Assembly (NCBI GenBank): GCA_026415395.1
Contig: JAOAHD010000007.1
Span: 981,972 to 1,045,971 of the forward strand
Length of the DNA: 64,000 nt
Source: Candidatus Binatia bacterium
GTDB lineage: Bacteria; Desulfobacterota; Binatia; HRBIN30
Direction of reading: 5' to 3'
Shown here: in pieces, positions 43,802 to 52,397 of the stretch
How the letters are laid out: each line of letters starts with the position of its first letter
Position numbering within the stretch: position 1 is the stretch's first letter
Made by a program: the position numbers and the translations under genes
Notes under the pieces: model-generated
Told to the model about the DNA's origin: nothing
Seen by the model: the letters and a program-made list of their open reading frames with translations, nothing else
Database searches by the model: none

Positions 43802-44305
43802 CTATTCGCGGTACTGTGAGAAGACAAAGTCCTTGTCTTTTTGGCCGGCGTGGCAATTGTAGCACTGACTCACCGGGTCGTTGACGAGTCGTTCCTTCGG
43901 GTCGCCGGCTTTGAAACCCTCGAAGCCCCAGCCGCCGGTATCTTTGTACTTTTTAGAGTCCTTGTGCATGACGCCAATGAGTTTGCGTGCCCCCTCGGTG
44001 TAAGCGCCACCACTCTCCGTCCACTCGAGAAGATCGAAGACGAGAACGGAACCATCGGGATACGCACCCCCCGACTTGGCTGCTTTGAGCCCGGTGGAAT
44101 TCACGTAGATGTGGTGAATCCCGCCGAAAGCGGCAAACAGCGGATGCTGGTCTGATGTAATGGCCATGGTCTTCACATGCGTCCAGCCCCGCCAGCCCGT
44201 AGGATAAGGGACCTTCGGCTCGTTGGCAGCCTGCAACGTCAGCGCGCCTACGCCAACGACTGCCACGGACAATAGCAACGTGAGCACAACGGTTCGCGAT
44301 CTCAT
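43802..44305 (-). CDS. Cytochrome P460 family protein
   Basis: 167 residues. A signal peptide is present (VVLTLLLSVAVVGVGALTLQA). The covalent heme site CYNCH is at residues 148-152. The cytochrome P460 fold is recognised by HHIYVNSTGLKAAKSGG and MHKDSKKYKDTGGWGFEGF; this stretch holds the lysine region that, in true P460, forms an extra cross-link to the heme. It would be a periplasmic c-type haem enzyme. P460 acts on hydroxylamine or NO; related c'-beta proteins bind NO. It is divergent from an HxlR regulator, which probably controls it. Confidence 0.92.
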   Translation of the reverse strand: MRSRTVVLTLLLSVAVVGVGALTLQAANEPKVPYPTGWRGWTHVKTMAITSDQHPLFAAFGGIHHIYVNSTGLKAAKSGGAYPDGSVLVFDLLEWTESGGAYTEGARKLIGVMHKDSKKYKDTGGWGFEGFKAGDPKERLVNDPVSQCYNCHAGQKDKDFVFSQYRE

Positions 44306-44362
44306 ACCTCACGCCTCCTTTCCCGCGGACTAAAGAATGCAGCCGGGTTTGTTGGTCAAGTA

Positions 44363-44394
44363 CGCACTCTTTGGTAAGGTTGCGCACCGTTTGG
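44363..44394 (+). promoter_or_regulatory. Direct repeat, candidate HxlR operator
   Basis: CGCACTCTTTGG (44363-44374) and CGCACCGTTTGG (44383-44394) agree at 10 of 12 positions and are 20 bases apart, i.e. two helical turns. They sit in the 119 bp between the divergent cytochrome P460 gene and the HxlR gene, a position fitting a shared operator. No experimental basis; chance is possible. Confidence 0.4.
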
Positions 44395-44424
44395 AAGTGT
44401 TTGCACAAAATTGGAGACATGCTC

Positions 44425-44748
44425 ATGCCCGGCCCTCAAGAAGTGTTGCAGGACGTGTTGGGCTGCAAGTGGACGATTGAGGTGCTTCGCGCCGTACTGC
44501 GAGGGGAACGGCGGCCGGGGCAGATTCAGCGAGCCATTCCGGGCCTTACGACGAAAGTGATGAACGAGCGCCTCCGGAAGTTGGTACGGTACGGCATTCT
44601 CGAGAGGAAGGTGTTCGCTGAAGTCCCGCCGCGGGTGGAGTATTGGCTTACCCCGCGCGGCCGTTCGTTGCTCCCCTTGCTCAAACAACTGGACCGCATC
44701 ACTGCCCGCTGGAATGACGAAATTCAGGCGGCTCAGCGGCGCGACTGA
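44425..44748 (+). CDS. HxlR-family transcriptional regulator
   Basis: About 107 residues from ATG 44425 (GGAG 8 bases upstream); ATG 44419 is next to it and the longest frame, from 44371, runs over the candidate operator. The winged-helix core is VLGCKWTIEVLRAVLRGERRPGQIQRAIPGL and the recognition helix region TKVMNERLRKLVRYGILERK. PPRVEYWLTPRGRSLLPLL completes the wing, the HxlR signature. Most HxlR proteins sense redox or reactive carbonyl species through an N-terminal cysteine, and the CKW cysteine here occupies that place. It is divergent from cytochrome P460. Confidence 0.92.
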   Translation: MPGPQEVLQDVLGCKWTIEVLRAVLRGERRPGQIQRAIPGLTTKVMNERLRKLVRYGILERKVFAEVPPRVEYWLTPRGRSLLPLLKQLDRITARWNDEIQAAQRRD

Positions 44749-45098
44749 TTCACTGCACGGAAGGCTTTGTAGACGTCGATGAGGACGTCTCGCTGGCGGT
44801 CCGTGAGATAAGGGTCGCGGCGAATTTCGCGGGCGACATCCGAATCTTCGGGATCGCGCGGATCGAGTAAGCCGGCTTGAAGCTGCAGCGTTTCCGCTGA
44901 CAACCGCAAGACGCCTGCGATCGACTGTAAAATCGTTCGGCTCGGGTTGCGCAGCCCAGCCTCGATTTCACGCAGCACCGCCGCGGAGATTCCGCTTTGC
45001 TCCGCGAGCTTCCGTAAGGAAATGTTTGCGAGCTCCCGTTGACGGCGAATGTACTCGCCAATTCCGCCGGTGGACGTCGGCTTCGTTTTGCGCGGCAT
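44733..45098 (-). CDS. XRE-family helix-turn-helix protein
   Basis: 121 residues. The N-terminal HTH is clear: GGIGEYIRRQRELANISLRKLAEQSGISAAVL and REIEAGLRNPSRTILQSIAGVL. The C-terminal half (DVAREIRRDPYLTDRQRDVLIDVYKAF) is a helical tail. It overlaps the HxlR end convergently by 16 bp. It lies 63 bp downstream of the AAA ATPase gene on the same strand, so it could regulate that gene or simply be its transcriptional neighbour. Confidence 0.85.
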   Translation of the reverse strand: MPRKTKPTSTGGIGEYIRRQRELANISLRKLAEQSGISAAVLREIEAGLRNPSRTILQSIAGVLRLSAETLQLQAGLLDPRDPEDSDVAREIRRDPYLTDRQRDVLIDVYKAFRAVNQSRR

Positions 45099-45161
45099 TC
45101 TTCTCCCTTAAGTCGGTAGCGCCAACTCGAGCAAGAGTCCCAGCGAGATGAATGATGCAAG

Positions 45162-46667
45162 TTATCGCACGACCTCGCGCGGCGAGGCGCGAACCGCGCG
45201 TTCGAACGCCCACTCCCGGATGTGGTCGACTTGCTCCTTCATCGTCTTCGACAAAGGCACGATGGTCGCCGTCGCATTCAGCAAGTCGTCGTCGGTCAAC
45301 TCACGGTCCTCGAGTTTCGCTGTGGTCAGTGCAGACACCACACACTGCTCGCACTCGGCGCCGGTCCAACCTTTGGTGAAGCGTTTCAGCCGATCGAGAT
45401 CAAAGCGACTCGGGTCCACCCCGCGCCGTTGCAGGTGAATGCGGAAGATGTCTACTCGTTCTTCGTCTGTCGGTAAGTCGACGAAGAAAACTTCGTCGAA
45501 CCGGCCCTTTCGGATCATCTCCGCAGGCAAAAGATCAATCCGGTTGGCCGTTGCCGCAACGAACAGTCCGCGCGTTTTTTCCTGCATCCAAGTGAGGAAG
45601 AAGGCGAACATCCGCCCTTGCTCCCCAGCCGATTCGGAAGACGTGACCGCCATCTCCAACTCGTCGAACCAGCAGACAGCGGGTGAGATCTGCTCCAGGA
45701 TTTTGCAGGCTTGCGCAAATGCACTCTCGGGGGGGCCGTGCTTGCCGGAAAAAATCTCCGTCATGTCGATCCGGTAGAGCGGCAGCTCGAAAGTGGAGGC
45801 GATGGCCTTGACCGACAAGCTCTTGCCGCAGCCGGAAATGCCCATGATGAGTACGCCTTTCGGCACAATGTCGGCGCTCAGTTGGTCGCGCATCTGGAAG
45901 AGTTTGCGGCGTTCTAAAAGCCAGCGTTTTAAGACCTCGAGGCCGCCGACGAAGTCGAGCGTGGTGCCGTCAGCCACGTACTGCACGAGCCCGGTGCGGT
46001 TGACGACCAGCCGCTTCTCCTCCAGCAGCGCCGGAATTGCTTCGGGCCCGAGCCGGCGATGGTGGGCCAGGGCGCGACGAATGGCATGCCGTGCCTCGTC
46101 GACGGTTAATCCTTGCAGAGCACGGGCGAGAGGTAGCAAGGAAGGCTCGTCCAACTCCACACCGTGACCTGAGCGCTGAAGAGCAGCCGTCTCGTCGCGC
46201 AGCAGAGCTTGTAGCTCTTCCGCATCCGGCAGGCTCAATTCTAAGAGCAGGATCGCACGGGCGAGTTCTTCCGGGATGAATTGGACCGCTGAGGTTATGA
46301 CAGTGAACTTCTTCCGGTCGAAACAAAGCTCATAAAGGTCACGCAGGCGGCGACGAACGGCAGGGTCGCTCCGCAGCGGCTCGTGAAAGTCTTTCAGGTG
46401 GAAGATGCCTTGCCCCGGATAGTCTGCAATGAAGTCCAGCACGTGGCGGGGATCGGCACTCTGACTGCCGACTGGAGAACCATCGCGGCCACGGAGTCCA
46501 GCCGTCAAACTCCAGGTAAAGACTTCGGCCGGGGGCTTGAAACATTGGGTCGCGACCACGGCGAGCAATCGATCGAGCCGATGCTCCTCGGGGGAATGGA
46601 TGTAGATTAAGGGACGACCCGACTCGAAGGCGTCGCGAAGACTTTGGACTGCTCGGCTGTGTTCCAT
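45162..46667 (-). CDS. AAA-type ATPase, Ycf46-like
   Basis: 501 residues. N-terminal 250 residues are an alpha/beta region without a strong family signature (PLIYIHSPEEHRLDRLLAVVA, GIFHLKDFHEPLRSDP). The AAA module follows: Walker A GISGCGKS (276-283), Walker B VCWFDELE, sensor-like VAATANRIDLLP and the arginine-finger region RKGRFDEVFFVDLPTDEER. The overall architecture matches cyanobacterial Ycf46-like proteins, whose role is not well defined. Upstream lie exbB/exbD, downstream the XRE gene, all on the minus strand. Confidence 0.85.
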   Translation of the reverse strand: MEHSRAVQSLRDAFESGRPLIYIHSPEEHRLDRLLAVVATQCFKPPAEVFTWSLTAGLRGRDGSPVGSQSADPRHVLDFIADYPGQGIFHLKDFHEPLRSDPAVRRRLRDLYELCFDRKKFTVITSAVQFIPEELARAILLLELSLPDAEELQALLRDETAALQRSGHGVELDEPSLLPLARALQGLTVDEARHAIRRALAHHRRLGPEAIPALLEEKRLVVNRTGLVQYVADGTTLDFVGGLEVLKRWLLERRKLFQMRDQLSADIVPKGVLIMGISGCGKSLSVKAIASTFELPLYRIDMTEIFSGKHGPPESAFAQACKILEQISPAVCWFDELEMAVTSSESAGEQGRMFAFFLTWMQEKTRGLFVAATANRIDLLPAEMIRKGRFDEVFFVDLPTDEERVDIFRIHLQRRGVDPSRFDLDRLKRFTKGWTGAECEQCVVSALTTAKLEDRELTDDDLLNATATIVPLSKTMKEQVDHIREWAFERAVRASPREVVR

Positions 46668-46694
46668 GGCACGAGACCTACCGAGGAGTTGGTT

Positions 46695-47123
46695 TTAACG
46701 GGCGCTTGCTGCGAGTGGAACGGTGGCAATGGAGACCCGCTGTGCTCCCGCTTCCCGTGCGATCGTCAGGATTTGCACCGCGCGCTCGAGGACAACATTG
46801 CGGTCCCCCTGCAGAACAACGGAAGATTGGCCCGAGCGAGCCAAGGCTTGGCGCAGGGCCACCGGAAGCTGTGACCAAGAGACTGGCTTTCCGTCCACTT
46901 GCAGCTCTCCGTTGCTCCCGGCGGTAACAACGACCCCCGGGGATACACTTTGGCCGGAGCTGGCACGGGGCAACTGGACCTGCGTACCTTGCTGAACAAG
47001 AGCGGTGCTCGTCACCATGAAAATGATAAGAAGGACCAGGAAGATGTCCGTCAGTGGCGTCACGTTAATCTCTGCCACAATCTCGTCCGCGTGGGGCTCA
47101 GGGTCAGCGGGCTTGAACGACAC
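46695..47123 (-). CDS. exbD: Biopolymer transport protein ExbD/TolR family
   Basis: 142 residues. One N-terminal membrane helix with the proton-carrying Asp26 (INVTPLTDIFLVLLIIFMV), followed by a periplasmic domain (GELQVDGKPVSWSQLPVALR and GDRNVVLERAVQILTIAREAGAQRV). It partners with ExbB to form a proton channel powering TonB or TolA. It overlaps the exbB end by 20 bp. No TonB gene is in the window. Confidence 0.93.
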   Translation of the reverse strand: MSFKPADPEPHADEIVAEINVTPLTDIFLVLLIIFMVTSTALVQQGTQVQLPRASSGQSVSPGVVVTAGSNGELQVDGKPVSWSQLPVALRQALARSGQSSVVLQGDRNVVLERAVQILTIAREAGAQRVSIATVPLAASAR

Positions 47124-47766
47124 GGGCGAGCCCCCCTTCCTGAGAGCGATTTCGGACTAATTCTGCGGCAAATTCCTCGGCCCACTCTTTCCACTCGTTG
47201 GCCACGCTTGCCACCCGAACATTGAAGGCGTTGTAGAAAAAGATGGAAACCACTCCGATCAGTAACCCTGCAGCGGTAGCGATCAGGGCTTCCGAAATCC
47301 CTGCGGCGACCACCGCAAAGCCTCCGGAGCCGGTGGCAGCCATGTTTTCGAATGCGCGCACGATACCGAGCACGGTGCCGAATAAGCCGATGAAGGGAGC
47401 CAAGCTTCCGATCGTACCAATCAACCAAAGGTGGCGCTTGAGGTTGCGTACGGTCGCGCTGTGTCGGTTTTGCAAGAGGCGCCACGAGTCGTCCGTACGA
47501 GCTTCGGCTGCAGCGATCGCTGCACGAAATAAGGGCGCTAACATCGAGGAGTCCCGCCGAACAATCGAGCCTACTTCCGCGAAAGCTCCCTCGCTCACAG
47601 CTGCAGCCACTGCTTGCCGAAGTTGACGCGCCTTACGGGTGGCAGACCACAACGCCCAGCCGCGTTCCAGGACCACTGCAAGACTTACAACGGAGCACGC
47701 GAGCAGAGGATACATCGCGAGCCCGCCGGTTTGAATCAGGGTCCACCAGTCGCGCGCCACGAACAC
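47104..47766 (-). CDS. exbB: Biopolymer transport protein ExbB/TolQ (MotA) family
   Basis: 220 residues. First helix MYPLLACSVVSLAVVLERGWAL, a cytoplasmic helical domain, and the two helices of the channel core: LIGTIGSLAPFIGLFGTVLGIVRAF and ISEALIATAAGLLIGVVSIFFYNAF. These carry the family Thr/Gly pattern. With ExbD it forms the energising motor of an outer-membrane uptake or Tol system. It is divergent from the PLP-enzyme gene; the two start 84 bp apart. Confidence 0.93.
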   Translation of the reverse strand: MFVARDWWTLIQTGGLAMYPLLACSVVSLAVVLERGWALWSATRKARQLRQAVAAAVSEGAFAEVGSIVRRDSSMLAPLFRAAIAAAEARTDDSWRLLQNRHSATVRNLKRHLWLIGTIGSLAPFIGLFGTVLGIVRAFENMAATGSGGFAVVAAGISEALIATAAGLLIGVVSIFFYNAFNVRVASVANEWKEWAEEFAAELVRNRSQEGGLARVVQAR

Positions 47767-47849
47767 GGCGCCAAGTTAGCTGAGCGCCCCACGACGCGCA
47801 AAGTCGTGTGCTTGGTCGCGTTGCCGGATTCATGGTAAGGAAAAAATCG

Positions 47850-48962
47850 ATGACGGTCGCGTGCAGTAGGCGGCTGGTGCAGCCGGACACAGCACTGGAG
47901 CGGTGGATCGGGAGTCCCGGTGTTTCCTGGCCGCGAGTAGCGCTCACCCAGCTGCCCACGCGAGTGCATCTGTTAGCGCAGTGGTCGACTGTCGTGGGGA
48001 CAGAACTGTGGATTAAGCGGGACGACGAAACCAGTTCGCTGTATGGAGGAAATAAGCCTCGGAAGCTGGAATACCTTTTGGGAGCCGCACTCGAACGTGG
48101 CTACAAGAGCGTGTTCACTTTTGGGGGGCTCGGATCGCATCACGCGTTAGCAACGGCACTGTTTGCCCGCGAGCTCGGGCTGCGAACCATCGTTGGTCTT
48201 CTTTACCAGCCGGTCACTCCTTCGGTTCGCGACAACCTACTGTGCCTCCATACTTTGGGTGCAGAGCTGCTGTACGGGAAACGGGTTGCATCTCTCGCGG
48301 CCGTCAGCATCGGAAAGATGCTGAGCCAGCTCTTGCGCGGCGAGCCCCCTTTCTTGATCCCCACGGGCGGGAGCTCGCCGCTGGGAACGCTTGGATACGT
48401 GAATGCCGGGCTCGAATTCGCCGAGCAGATAGAGCGCAGCGAGGTTCCTCTGCCAGCCGTGATCTTTGTCCCGCTGGGGAGCGGGGGCACTGTGGCTGGG
48501 CTTACGTTGGGTCTGAGACTGGCTGGCTTGTCGAGCAGAGTCGTTGGGGTTTTGGTGACAGACATTTTGCCTCCGACGCCGCGCCGCCTGCTGCGATTGG
48601 CCAGGAAAACCGCACAGCTATTAGGTTCGAAAGGTGCGGCGATAGCCGACCGCTTAACGTCAGAGGATTTCATCATCGAGCGTCGCTTCGTCGGTCGAGG
48701 CTACGGAGCGCCGATCCCGGAAGCTGAACAGTTAGGCATGTGGCTCCGGGAGCATGAGGGAATCCAGCTCGATAGTACCTATACGGCGAAGACTGCATAT
48801 GCGCTGGAGAGTGGGGTGCGTGAAGGCTGCTGGGGACGAGGGCCGTTCCTTTTTTGGCAAACGTTTGGTGGGAGCCTAATCGTCTCTCGCTTGGCTCCGC
48901 TGCCCGACTTCCGACAGTTGCCGGCGCCTTTTCGCCAATTCTTTGACTCGGAAAAACGTTAG
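47850..48962 (+). CDS. PLP-dependent D-cysteine desulfhydrase / ACC deaminase-like protein
   Basis: About 370 residues from ATG 47850, chosen because AAGGA is 8 bases upstream; the frame extends to 47808 without a good site. Fold-type II PLP enzyme: TELWIKRDDETSSLYGGNKPRKLEYLLG contains the PLP lysine; VFTFGGLGSHHALATALFARELG, the phosphate loop LGSGGTVAGLTLG and the ending FWQTFGG follow. It matches the D-cysteine desulfhydrase / ACC deaminase group, which release sulfide or ammonia plus pyruvate or ketobutyrate. The active residues that separate the two cannot be settled here. It precedes a Tat-signal GMC pair. Confidence 0.88.
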   Translation: MTVACSRRLVQPDTALERWIGSPGVSWPRVALTQLPTRVHLLAQWSTVVGTELWIKRDDETSSLYGGNKPRKLEYLLGAALERGYKSVFTFGGLGSHHALATALFARELGLRTIVGLLYQPVTPSVRDNLLCLHTLGAELLYGKRVASLAAVSIGKMLSQLLRGEPPFLIPTGGSSPLGTLGYVNAGLEFAEQIERSEVPLPAVIFVPLGSGGTVAGLTLGLRLAGLSSRVVGVLVTDILPPTPRRLLRLARKTAQLLGSKGAAIADRLTSEDFIIERRFVGRGYGAPIPEAEQLGMWLREHEGIQLDSTYTAKTAYALESGVREGCWGRGPFLFWQTFGGSLIVSRLAPLPDFRQLPAPFRQFFDSEKR

Positions 48963-48975
48963 GAGGTTACGGCGG

Positions 48976-49548
48976 GTGAATGGGACAGAACTCAGTCGCC
49001 GCCAGTTTTTGCGGTTCGCGGGCCTGACGAGCAGTTGGCTTGCGCTTGCGCATTTGGGACTGCCTGCGGCAACAGCAGCAGCAGCAACCTGGCGAAGCGC
49101 GTACCGTTTGCGGGTGTTTGGCGGTAACGAGGCGGCGGTGTTGGCGGCCGTGATGGAGCGTATGGTTAGAGGTGATGACGACTCACTGCCGCCCGTGAGA
49201 AAGACCCATGCGGTGGAAACCGTCGATTGGGCCCTGACGTTTGCTCCTGCTGAATTACAGGGACAAGCCCGTTGGCTCTTGCGGATCTTCAACTGGAGTC
49301 CGCCCTGGATGATTTGGAAACCAGCCTGGTTCGTCAACTTGAGCGAGGTTTCGCAGGATCGTTGTTTGCAGGCTTGGGCGGAGAGTTCGCAGGCTTGGTT
49401 GAGAACCGGCTTTTTAGCCCTCAAGAACCTGAGTGTACTGGGCTACTACTCGCAAGACGAGACCTGGGCGGCCATCCATTACCGAGGGCCGTGGGTGCCG
49501 CGGCCACGCCGAGTCGGTTGGGCGTTGGATTCGGGAGAAGCACGATGA
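48976..49548 (+). CDS. Gluconate 2-dehydrogenase subunit 3-like protein with Tat signal
   Basis: About 190 residues from GTG 48976, behind AGGAGG. The twin-arginine signal is SRRQFLRFAG followed by a hydrophobic stretch ending in AATAAAATW, so the folded protein is exported by Tat. The mature part is helical and carries the subunit-3 pattern (FGGNEAAVLAAVMERMVRGDDDSLPPV, TFAPAELQGQARWLLRIFNWSP). Such subunits escort the FAD-bearing GMC subunit, which has no signal of its own. The stop overlaps the GMC start (ATGA). Confidence 0.85.
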   Translation: MNGTELSRRQFLRFAGLTSSWLALAHLGLPAATAAAATWRSAYRLRVFGGNEAAVLAAVMERMVRGDDDSLPPVRKTHAVETVDWALTFAPAELQGQARWLLRIFNWSPPWMIWKPAWFVNLSEVSQDRCLQAWAESSQAWLRTGFLALKNLSVLGYYSQDETWAAIHYRGPWVPRPRRVGWALDSGEAR

Positions 49549-51077
49549 TTCTGACCGCGAAGACCCTTAAAGGGGACTTACACCTCAAGGCCGAGGTCTG
49601 CGTTGTCGGCTCCGGGGCAGGTGGTGCTGTGGTTGCCAAAGAGTTAGCGGAGGCCGGGCGGGACGTCGTGCTCTTAGAGCAAGGGGGCCATTACACCAAG
49701 GAAGATTTCACGCAACGCGAAGAAGAAATGATGCCCTTGCTGTTCGAGGAGATGGGGCAGCGCTCGACGGAAGATGGTTCGATTCTGATTCTTCAGGGGC
49801 GCAACATTGGTGGCTCCACTGTGCACAACCTTTGTTACTGTTTCCGTACTCCTCGTCCGATTGTAGAGAAGTGGCGCCGGGAAGACGGAATCCGTTGGAA
49901 CTACGAAGAACTGCTTCCGTCGCTCGAGCGGGTCGAAAAGATGCTCCACGTGCAACCGATTGCGGAGGCTCAGGTGAACACCCTGAACCGAAAGATCCGC
50001 GAAGGTTGCGAAAAACTGGGATTCCACGGCATCGTGGCGCACCATAATCGGGTGAACTGCACCTCCAGCGGGTTTTGCATTTTGGGGTGTCCATTCGATG
50101 CCAAGCAAAGTATGGCATTGACCTATATCCCGGCTGCAGACCGGGCGGGTGCGCGCATTTACGCGAACTGCGCTGTGGAGAAGTTGGAAATTCGTGGGGG
50201 GCAAGTGCGCGCAGTGGAGGGCTCCATCGTCGATGAACGAGGTGCCGCGTATGGACACGTGCGGGTAGAAGCTCGGTTAGTGGTCCTTTCTGCCGGTGCC
50301 ATCAATGGCCCACAGATTCTGCTGCGGAGCAGCGGCGGTGGGAGCGCAACGGTTGTTGGCAAACACTTGCATCTCCACCCGAGTGTGCTGCTGGCCGGCA
50401 TCTACGATGAGGATATTTACGGTTACCTTGGTATCCCACAGAGCTACTACGTGGACGAGTTTATCGACCTCGAGCGCAATCCCGACAGTGGGTACATCAT
50501 CATGCCCATTTTCGGTTTTCCGGTTGCCACCGCCGCGCAACTGCCGGGCTTCGGGAGCACGCACGCGAAGTTGATGCGCTCTTACCATCGGATGGTGGGA
50601 ATTCTTGTGTTATTGCATGACCAATCGGAGGGCGATGTGCGGCTGGGCTCGGATGGGCACCCGCGCATCCGTTACCAACTTCGAAACGACGAGCAGGCGC
50701 TTATGGCAGAGGGAATGCGCCATTGCGCTGAGATCTTGTTTGCCAGCGGTGCGAAAGAAGTTGTCGTTCCGTACTACCGGTCGCCGTTGTGGCTAAAGCC
50801 CGGGGACGACTTGTCCGTCATCGAGCAGCGCGGATGCCATCCAGGCGAGATTCCGTTGGCGTCGACCCACCCGCAGGGCACCTGCCGCATGGGTGAGGAT
50901 CCGACTCGCTCCGTGGTAAACTCGTGGGGACAAAGTCACGAGGTGAAAAACTTGTTCGTGGCCGATATGGGCTTGTTCCCTTCTTCGTTGGGCGCTCCTC
51001 CGCAAATTACGACAGCGGCACTCGCAGATATGGTCGCTCACTTTATCAAAGAGCGTTGGGCAAGCCTCTGTGCTTGA
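49545..51077 (+). CDS. GMC-family FAD oxidoreductase (partner of Tat-exported subunit 3)
   Basis: 510 residues from ATG 49545; upstream sequence to 49272 belongs to the preceding gene in another frame. The FAD-binding ADP fold AEVCVVGSGAGGAVVAKELAE is followed by GRDVVLLEQGG. QGRNIGGSTVHNLCYCFRTP is the second GMC segment. The substrate domain runs through GGGSATVVGKHLHLHPSVLLAG to the catalytic STHPQGTCRMG with its His. The end includes MGLFPSSLGAPPQITTAALADM. It lacks a signal peptide, so export must be by hitch-hiking with subunit 3. No cytochrome c subunit follows, so the electron acceptor is unknown; the substrate may be a sugar, alcohol or steroid. Confidence 0.92.
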   Translation: MILTAKTLKGDLHLKAEVCVVGSGAGGAVVAKELAEAGRDVVLLEQGGHYTKEDFTQREEEMMPLLFEEMGQRSTEDGSILILQGRNIGGSTVHNLCYCFRTPRPIVEKWRREDGIRWNYEELLPSLERVEKMLHVQPIAEAQVNTLNRKIREGCEKLGFHGIVAHHNRVNCTSSGFCILGCPFDAKQSMALTYIPAADRAGARIYANCAVEKLEIRGGQVRAVEGSIVDERGAAYGHVRVEARLVVLSAGAINGPQILLRSSGGGSATVVGKHLHLHPSVLLAGIYDEDIYGYLGIPQSYYVDEFIDLERNPDSGYIIMPIFGFPVATAAQLPGFGSTHAKLMRSYHRMVGILVLLHDQSEGDVRLGSDGHPRIRYQLRNDEQALMAEGMRHCAEILFASGAKEVVVPYYRSPLWLKPGDDLSVIEQRGCHPGEIPLASTHPQGTCRMGEDPTRSVVNSWGQSHEVKNLFVADMGLFPSSLGAPPQITTAALADMVAHFIKERWASLCA

Positions 51078-51239
51078 TGGTGCGGCTCGCCGTGAGAGGG
51101 ACCTTGCCCGAACCGGCCGTAAGGATGAGCTCCTGAAGCTTGCGTGGGTCGGGCCCGGACAGATACACACCACCAGTGAGGGCTGCAGTGTAAGAGCACC
51201 GGGTTGTGGAAGGGACTGGTGTCGCCGTGGTTTTAGCGA

Positions 51240-52373
51240 GTGCTGTCGTTGGAGTGGCGTCAGATGGGGCAACAGTTGGCGGGCGGTTGGATTGAGACAG
51301 TGTCGACCTATTCTCTGGAGTTGCTCACTGTCGGCATCGTCCTCACCTACATCTGGAGTTTGGGCGTCCTCCTGCCGGGCGAACGGACACAGGTTCGGAT
51401 TTGGCTCTTTGTTCTCGTCGTTTCAGGCCTAGCGCTGCGCCTAGTTGCGCTCCGGGAGTTTCCGCCCGGCATGATCGAAGACGAACCAAAAGACTTGGCT
51501 GCGGCGCTGGACACTCTGAAGGACAAGCGGGTGTACGCGGCCCGCGGTAGCGGTTTGCCGCTCTTGCCTCAGACGTTGTTCGAAGGGCAACTCGTTCCGG
51601 TCCTTGGTCCGAATCGGGAAAGCATGCGAATCTATTCGGCCGTAACTGGAGCATTTGCGGCCCCGGTAGCGTACGCACTGGCGCGCGCCTTGGCTTTCAG
51701 CGTTAGCGCGAGCTTGGTGTACGCGTGCTTAGTGGTAACCTTGCCGTGGAGTCTTTACTATGGCCGGGTTTCCGTAGGTGGAGAGCTGATCTTTCACCAG
51801 TTGCTTTTGCTGGCGGCGCTTGCACGTCTCGTCTTTGCAAGTGGCGGCTGGCGTGAGGCGTTGGTTGCTGCGTTCGGCCAGATTCTCCTGTTCTACGATT
51901 ACTTCGCGGGACGATTGTTTGTTCCTTTCTCGATGTTAGCGGCGGTGATCGCTCCTCGGCGTAGGCGGTTTTTCATTGTGGTCGCGTTGCTCGTCGCCAT
52001 TGCGGCTTGGGTTCCGTACATTCTTTCGTCGCCGAATCACTTGTGGGCTCCGAGTAACGAGCAGCCGAACCTCGACCCGAGTGGCTTGTTAGCGGGAGGG
52101 CTGGTCGTTCTGAAATCTTTTGTCTGGCCGCTCGCCTTAGACACCTGGTTCTCGGTGCGATCGGCAGCCGTACATCCACTGGTTGTTGTGCTCGCAGCGT
52201 GTATCGGAGGGGTAACGGTCTTAGCTCGACCGAGACTGGCGTCGTTCCTTTGGGGTGGATTCCTCCTCGGAATCGCCCCGGCAGTTGGAACGTACGCGAG
52301 CACTCGCAGGATGATTATGGGGTATCCCTTCTTGGGCTTAATGGCGGTCTATGCGCTTGACCGCTTGCCTTAG
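51240..52373 (+). CDS. Membrane glycosyltransferase-like protein, N-terminal part (ends at in-frame amber codon)
   Basis: 377 residues with about 8-9 membrane helices (LELLTVGIVLTYIWSLGVLL, GAFAAPVAYALARALAF, FVWPLALDTWF). An early loop PPGMIEDEPKDLAAALDTLK with adjacent acidic residues recalls the first loop of PMT/ArnT-type glycosyltransferases. The frame ends at TAG 52371 but continues open directly behind it for 288 codons, with a membrane helix and a soluble domain in the same frame. The whole 51240-53237 would be one PMT-like protein of about 665 residues. Either the TAG is a nonsense mutation or the parts are translated separately. Confidence 0.75.
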   Translation: MLSLEWRQMGQQLAGGWIETVSTYSLELLTVGIVLTYIWSLGVLLPGERTQVRIWLFVLVVSGLALRLVALREFPPGMIEDEPKDLAAALDTLKDKRVYAARGSGLPLLPQTLFEGQLVPVLGPNRESMRIYSAVTGAFAAPVAYALARALAFSVSASLVYACLVVTLPWSLYYGRVSVGGELIFHQLLLLAALARLVFASGGWREALVAAFGQILLFYDYFAGRLFVPFSMLAAVIAPRRRRFFIVVALLVAIAAWVPYILSSPNHLWAPSNEQPNLDPSGLLAGGLVVLKSFVWPLALDTWFSVRSAAVHPLVVVLAACIGGVTVLARPRLASFLWGGFLLGIAPAVGTYASTRRMIMGYPFLGLMAVYALDRLP

Positions 52374-52397
52374 GGGAGGCTTCGACGCTTCACCTGC

